Shown one piece after another: positions 6,644 to 10,861 of a DNA stretch of 10,861 nt. A model generated the notes under the pieces. That model saw nothing but the letters and a program-made list of their open reading frames with translations. It was not told the DNA's origin and searched no databases. The DNA is from an uncultured Eubacteriales bacterium (lineage in GTDB: Bacteria > Bacillota > Clostridia > UMGS1883). Location: the NCBI GenBank assembly GCA_905195005.1, contig CAJJUC010000080.1, positions 1 through 10,861 on the forward strand, in the 5' to 3' direction. The translations under genes were made by a program, and so were the position numbers. Within the stretch, counting starts at the first letter, position 1, and the number at the start of each line of letters is the position of its first letter.

Positions 6644-8113
6644 TTACATATTTGTATATCCCATGAGATATTCGTCAACCGCCTTCGCACAGGCTCTGCC
6701 CTCGGCTATCGCCCACACAACGAGCGACTGTCCGCGGTGCATATCACCCGCCGTGAACACTTTTTCGGCATTTGTTTTATAGCAGTCTTCCTCTGTTTTC
6801 ACCGTTCCGCGCGGATTCAGCTCAACGCCGAACGCGTCGGCAGCATATTTTTTGCAGCCCGTGAAGCCTGCCGCAATCAGAAGAATATCAGCCTTAAGCT
6901 TTTTTTCGCTTCCCGGGATTTCCGTCATTTTTCTGTCTTTTCCAAATTCAACGCCAACGGTCAAAATCTCCTTGAGATTTCCGTTTTTATCGCAGATAAT
7001 TTCCTTGACCGTTGTGCGGTATATGCGCGGATCGGAGCCGAAAACGGCAATTGCTTCCTCCTGCCCGTAGTCCGTCTTGAGAACTCTCGGGAACTGCGGC
7101 CATGGATTGCTCTCCGCTCTTGCAACCGGCGGCTTCGGCATCATTTCAAGCTGAACAACGCTTTTGCAGCCGTGGCGGATTGAAGTTCCCACGCAGTCAT
7201 TTCCCGTGTCGCCGCCGCCGACAATGACAACGTTCTTTCCCTTGGTATCGATATACTGCTTGTCGGCAAATCCGGAATCAAGCAAACTTTTCGTATTTTT
7301 TGAAAGAAAATCAACCGCAAAATATACGCCCTTTGCGTCCTTTCTCCCCGGCGCATTTATATCGCGCGGCTGCTGCGCTCCGCAGCAAAGGACAACCGCG
7401 TCATAATCGCGGAGCAGCTCCTTTGCCTTTTTTTCGTCAACGTCAGCATTTGTTACGAAGCGCACGCCCTCCGCCTCCATAAGACGGACGCGTCTTTCAA
7501 CAATTTTTTTATCGAGCTTCATGTTCGGGATTCCGTACATCAGCAAGCCGCCGACGCGATCACTTTTTTCGAAAACGGTGACATTATGTCCGCGGTAATT
7601 CAGCCGTGCCGCAACCGCCAGCCCCGCAGGACCCGAGCCCACAACGGCAACCCTTTTATCGCTTCTCACCGGCGGAAGCTGCGGCTTAACCCAGCCTTTT
7701 TTAAAGCCGTACTCTATAATTGCAAGCTCGTTGTCATGCACCGTTACGGGCGAGTCGTTCATTCCGCAGGTGCATGCCGCCTCACACAGCGCCGGGCACA
7801 CGCGCCCCGTAAATTCCGGAAAATTATTCGTTTTAAGAAGCCTTGAAAGCGCTTCCTTCCATGAGCCGCGGTAAATATCATCGTTCCACTCAGGAATGAG
7901 ATTGTGCAGCGGACAGCCCGAAACCATTCCGCCGAGCTTCACCGCCGACTGGCAGAACGCCACGCCGCAGTTCATGCAGCGTGCGCCCTGTCTGCGCCGA
8001 TCCTCAATCGACGCTTCCCCGTGAAATTCATCAAACGATTTTATTCTTTCAAGGGGATCGGTTGTGGGATTGATTTCTCTTTCAAATTCCATAAATCCTG
8101 TCGGTTTACCCAT
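6644..8113 (-). CDS. gltD: Glutamate synthase (NADPH) small subunit GltD
   Basis: The beta subunit of GOGAT oxidises NAD(P)H on its FAD and passes electrons through Fe-S centres to the large subunit, which makes glutamate from glutamine-derived ammonia and 2-oxoglutarate. The 489-residue protein is full length and starts MGKPTGFMEF, the usual GltD N-terminus. Cysteines for two 4Fe-4S clusters lie in CMNCGVAFC (46-54) with GCPLHN (66-71), and in CPALCEAACTC (106-116). The FAD-binding loop is VVGSGPAGLA (157-166), the second dinucleotide-binding loop is VGGGDTGND (298-306), and the FAD-contacting C-terminal motif is GDMHRGQS (456-463). Its ribosome binding site (GGGGG, 8122-8126) abuts the gltB stop, 13 bases upstream of the start, so the two subunits are probably translated together. 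AsnB follows after 16 bases. The coding style matches the rest of the window (CTT for Leu), unlike the upstream part of gltB. Confidence 0.97.
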   Translation of the reverse strand: MGKPTGFMEFEREINPTTDPLERIKSFDEFHGEASIEDRRRQGARCMNCGVAFCQSAVKLGGMVSGCPLHNLIPEWNDDIYRGSWKEALSRLLKTNNFPEFTGRVCPALCEAACTCGMNDSPVTVHDNELAIIEYGFKKGWVKPQLPPVRSDKRVAVVGSGPAGLAVAARLNYRGHNVTVFEKSDRVGGLLMYGIPNMKLDKKIVERRVRLMEAEGVRFVTNADVDEKKAKELLRDYDAVVLCCGAQQPRDINAPGRKDAKGVYFAVDFLSKNTKSLLDSGFADKQYIDTKGKNVVIVGGGDTGNDCVGTSIRHGCKSVVQLEMMPKPPVARAESNPWPQFPRVLKTDYGQEEAIAVFGSDPRIYRTTVKEIICDKNGNLKEILTVGVEFGKDRKMTEIPGSEKKLKADILLIAAGFTGCKKYAADAFGVELNPRGTVKTEEDCYKTNAEKVFTAGDMHRGQSLVVWAIAEGRACAKAVDEYLMGYTNM

Positions 8114-8126
8114 TTTTATATCCCCC

Positions 8127-10861
8127 TTATCCTCTCGTTATTTTATAGAATGCTTCCATTTCGGCTTCCTCACGCGGCATACCCTTTTCTTCAAAGCCCG
8201 AAATTGCAAGAATCATCTTGTTATAATCAATCGGCATAATCTTCTTGAAGCAGAGAACCTCCTCCGCAAAATTATCCATAAGCCGTTTTGCAAGCGGTGA
8301 TCCCGTTTCGCGGATATGCTCCTCAATAAGCGAGCGGATTTCCTCAATATCATGCTTTTGGGAAACCTCTTCAACGGTTACCATTTCCTTGTTCACATAC
8401 ATATACAAATCATGCTTTTTGTCGTAAACATAGGCAATACCGCCGGACATTCCTGCCGCAAAGTTTTTGCCGACAGGTCCGAGAACCGCAACAACGCCGC
8501 CGGTCATATATTCGCAGCCGTGGTCACCCGTTCCCTCAACAACGGCGCGCGCACCGGAATTGCGAACGCAGAAGCGCTCTCCCGCAATACCGTTGATAAA
8601 TGCCTTGCCGCCTGTTGCTCCGTACAGCGCAACATTGCCGATTATGATATTTTCCTCTGCTTTGAAACGGCTTTCCTCCGGCGGATACACAACCAGCTTT
8701 CCTCCTGAAAGCCCCTTTCCGAAGTAATCGTTGCTGTCCCCCTCAAGCCGCATCGTAAGCCCTTTCGGGATAAATGCGCCGAACGACTGACCGCCGCCTC
8801 CGCGGCATTCAACCGTAAACGTATCGTCGGAAAGCGATTCCTTAAAGCGGCGTGTTATTTCCGATCCGAGGATTGTTCCCGCCGTTCTGTCAGTGCTCGT
8901 CACATCGATTTTAACCGTTTGTTTTTCTCCCGTTTTAAGCGCTTTTTCAAACTTTTTAAGAAGAATCTTTTCATCAATCGTATTTTCAAGCCTGAAATCA
9001 AACACGTCCTTCGGGTCAAAGCAGGTTTTACCCGTGTACGGATTCGAGATTACTGACGTCATGTCAACAAACTTTGCGCGCGGTGCGGATTTCTTCTCGC
9101 GCACACGGAGAAGGTCGCTCCGTCCGACAAGCTCATTCACCGTTCTGATTCCGAGCTGCGCCATTATCTCGCGCATTTCCTGCGCGATAAAGTGCATGAA
9201 ATTGATTATATATTCCGGCTTTCCGCGGAAGCGCTTGCGAAGCTCGGGATTCTGCGTTGCAATTCCCACCGGGCAGGTATCGAGATTGCACACGCGCATC
9301 ATGACGCAGCCAAGACATACCAGCGGCGCAGTTGCAAACCCAAACTCCTCCGCGCCGAGCATGCAGGCGATTGCCACATCGCGTCCGGTCATAAGCTTGC
9401 CGTCTGTTTCAAGCCGCACCCGGCCGCGCAGGCCGTTGGCAATGAGACTCTGGTGCGCTTCGGCCAGACCAAGTTCCCACGGAAGGCCGGCATTGTAAAT
9501 GGAACTGCGCGGTGCCGCGCCGGTTCCGCCGTCATAGCCGGAGATGAGCACCGTCTGCGCACCTGCCTTGGCGACGCCTGCGGCAATGGTGCCGACGCCC
9601 GCTTCGGAAACAAGCTTGACGGAGATCTCCGCATTTTCATTTGCGCATTTCAGATCGTAAATCAGCTGCGCCAGATCCTCGATCGAGTAGATATCATGGT
9701 GCGGCGGCGGTGAAATAAGCGCCACACCGGGCGTGGAATGCCGCGTGCGCGCAATCCATGGCCAGACCTTGCTGCCGGGCAGATGGCCGCCCTCTCCTGG
9801 CTTGGCTCCCTGCGCCAGTTTAATCTGGATTTCGCTTGCACTTACAAGATACTCGCTTGTAACGCCGAACCGGCCTGATGCGACCTGCTTGATGGCGGAG
9901 TTTTCCTCCGTGCCAAGTCTTGCAGATTCCTCCCCGCCCTCGCCGGAGTTGGACTTTCCGCCCAGGCGATTCATCGCAATGGCAAGGCAGCGGTGCGCTT
10001 CTTCGGAGATGGAGCCGTAGGACATGGCACCGGTTTTAAAGCGCCTGACAATGCTGGAGACCGGCTCGACCTCGCCGAGCGGAATTGCCTTTGTCTCGTC
10101 AAACCGGAACCCAAGCAGACCGCGCAGCGTATGCGGCAGCAGTTCATCATCAACCATGGCGGAGTACCTGCGGAAGCACGCAAAATCACCGGTACGGACG
10201 GCCTTCTGCAGCGTCAGGATGGTCAGCGGATTATACATGTGATCTTCCATCTCGCTGCCGGAGCGGAGTTTATGGAAGCCGGAGGAATCGACAGTCAGAT
10301 CAGCGGTCAGATCCATCGGGTCAAATGCCCGGTCATGCCGCCAGACGACAGCGTCATTCATCTCTTGTAGGCCGACGCCGCCGACGCGGCTGACCGTGTT
10401 CGTGAAATACCGGTCTACAACATCCTTGCAGATGCCGACAGCCTCAAAAATCTGTGCCCCCTCATACGACTGCATGCTGGAAATGCCCATTTTGGATGCA
10501 ATCCGCATGACGCCGTCCAGAATGGCCTGATCATAGGCATCGACCGCGGCATAGTAGTCCTTGTTGAGCGCCCCTTCGGCAACGAGTTCGCCGATGCAGT
10601 CCTGTGCGAGATAGGGATTGACAGCGCTCGCGCCGTAGCCGAAGAGTGTGGCGAAATGGTGCACGTCGCGCGGCTCGGCACTCTCAAGGATCAAAGAGAT
10701 CGCCGTGCGCTTTTTCGTGCGTACAAGATACTGCTGCACGGCAGACACTGCCAGCAGGGACGGAATGGCAATGTGGTTCTCATCCACACCGCGGTCAGAC
10801 AGAATCAAAATATTCACGCCATCACGATATGCACGGTCAGCTTCCACGAACAGTCGGTCAA
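8127..10861 (-). CDS. gltB: Glutamate synthase (NADPH) large subunit GltB, C-terminal two-thirds (5' partial)
   Basis: The alpha subunit of GOGAT normally has about 1500 residues: an N-terminal Ntn glutaminase, a central domain, an FMN/3Fe-4S synthase domain and a GXGXG domain. The frame is open to the right edge of the window. The GTG at 10847 is only an internal Val, so the start and the glutaminase domain lie outside. Counting from that codon, the end of the central domain covers roughly 1-250. The FMN synthase domain covers about 260-590, with GKSNSGEGGE (297-306), PGEGGHLPG (350-358) and GYDGGTGAAP (437-446). The 3Fe-4S cysteines are 514, 520 and 525 (CVMMRVCNLDTC). The GXGXG domain covers about 645-830. 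Base composition and codon choice change sharply within the gene: roughly 61% GC with frequent CTG upstream of about 9400, against about 49% GC with CTT downstream of about 9240. The reading frame is intact across the change. gltD follows after 13 bases. Confidence 0.95.
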   Translation of the reverse strand, partial: DRLFVEADRAYRDGVNILILSDRGVDENHIAIPSLLAVSAVQQYLVRTKKRTAISLILESAEPRDVHHFATLFGYGASAVNPYLAQDCIGELVAEGALNKDYYAAVDAYDQAILDGVMRIASKMGISSMQSYEGAQIFEAVGICKDVVDRYFTNTVSRVGGVGLQEMNDAVVWRHDRAFDPMDLTADLTVDSSGFHKLRSGSEMEDHMYNPLTILTLQKAVRTGDFACFRRYSAMVDDELLPHTLRGLLGFRFDETKAIPLGEVEPVSSIVRRFKTGAMSYGSISEEAHRCLAIAMNRLGGKSNSGEGGEESARLGTEENSAIKQVASGRFGVTSEYLVSASEIQIKLAQGAKPGEGGHLPGSKVWPWIARTRHSTPGVALISPPPHHDIYSIEDLAQLIYDLKCANENAEISVKLVSEAGVGTIAAGVAKAGAQTVLISGYDGGTGAAPRSSIYNAGLPWELGLAEAHQSLIANGLRGRVRLETDGKLMTGRDVAIACMLGAEEFGFATAPLVCLGCVMMRVCNLDTCPVGIATQNPELRKRFRGKPEYIINFMHFIAQEMREIMAQLGIRTVNELVGRSDLLRVREKKSAPRAKFVDMTSVISNPYTGKTCFDPKDVFDFRLENTIDEKILLKKFEKALKTGEKQTVKIDVTSTDRTAGTILGSEITRRFKESLSDDTFTVECRGGGGQSFGAFIPKGLTMRLEGDSNDYFGKGLSGGKLVVYPPEESRFKAEENIIIGNVALYGATGGKAFINGIAGERFCVRNSGARAVVEGTGDHGCEYMTGGVVAVLGPVGKNFAAGMSGGIAYVYDKKHDLYMYVNKEMVTVEEVSQKHDIEEIRSLIEEHIRETGSPLAKRLMDNFAEEVLCFKKIMPIDYNKMILAISGFEEKGMPREEAEMEAFYKITRG

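Noticed and set aside
8893..9713. Plus-strand open frames of about 170-200 residues
   Set aside because: Opposite the conserved FMN and Fe-S region of gltB; long antisense frames are expected in GC-rich conserved genes.
10845..10847. GTG codon as the start of GltB
   Set aside because: The frame continues to the window end and the domain content begins in the middle of the protein, so this is an internal valine.

Overview
The window looks like chromosomal DNA from a low-to-mid GC Gram-positive bacterium, most likely a member of the Clostridia (Oscillospirales-like; the order is a guess). The grounds are a lipoprotein-type polyamine-binding protein, strong AGGAGG-type ribosome binding sites, CTT-rich leucine usage, roughly 48-50% GC over most of the length, and the gene families present. 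No phage, transposase, CRISPR, rRNA or tRNA was seen.

Left part, plus strand (1-3660): a tight three-gene unit. It begins inside a PotD-like polyamine-binding lipoprotein whose start codon lies just outside the window. Next comes a secreted protein with six SH3-like repeats and a C-terminal membrane anchor. The third gene is an adenine-phosphoribosyltransferase-like protein that overlaps its predecessor by 4 bases. A clear intrinsic terminator closes the unit. The rest of the polyamine ABC transporter (potA/B/C) would be expected upstream.

Middle (3679-5046): mnmA, the tRNA U34 2-thiolation enzyme, stands alone. It is followed by a 297-base gap holding a structured repeat element (two exact 24-base direct repeats, several inverted repeats) that ends in a long hairpin lying between convergent genes.

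Right part, minus strand (10861 down to 5047): a nitrogen-assimilation operon in the order gltB (5' part missing) - gltD - asnB, with gaps of 13 and 16 bases. GltB/GltD make glutamate from glutamine and 2-oxoglutarate; AsnB uses glutamine to make asparagine. The operon appears to end at the shared hairpin.

The most notable anomaly is inside gltB. The upstream portion (about 9400-10861) is GC-richer and prefers CTG for leucine. The downstream portion, like the rest of the window, is about 49% GC and prefers CTT. This suggests a mosaic gene made by recombination, or a chimeric assembly join in a conserved stretch. I see no clear sign of an entirely new defence or mobile system. The next most interesting items are the doubly anchored PotD, the SH3-repeat partner protein with the coupled phosphoribosyltransferase, and the structured intergenic element.
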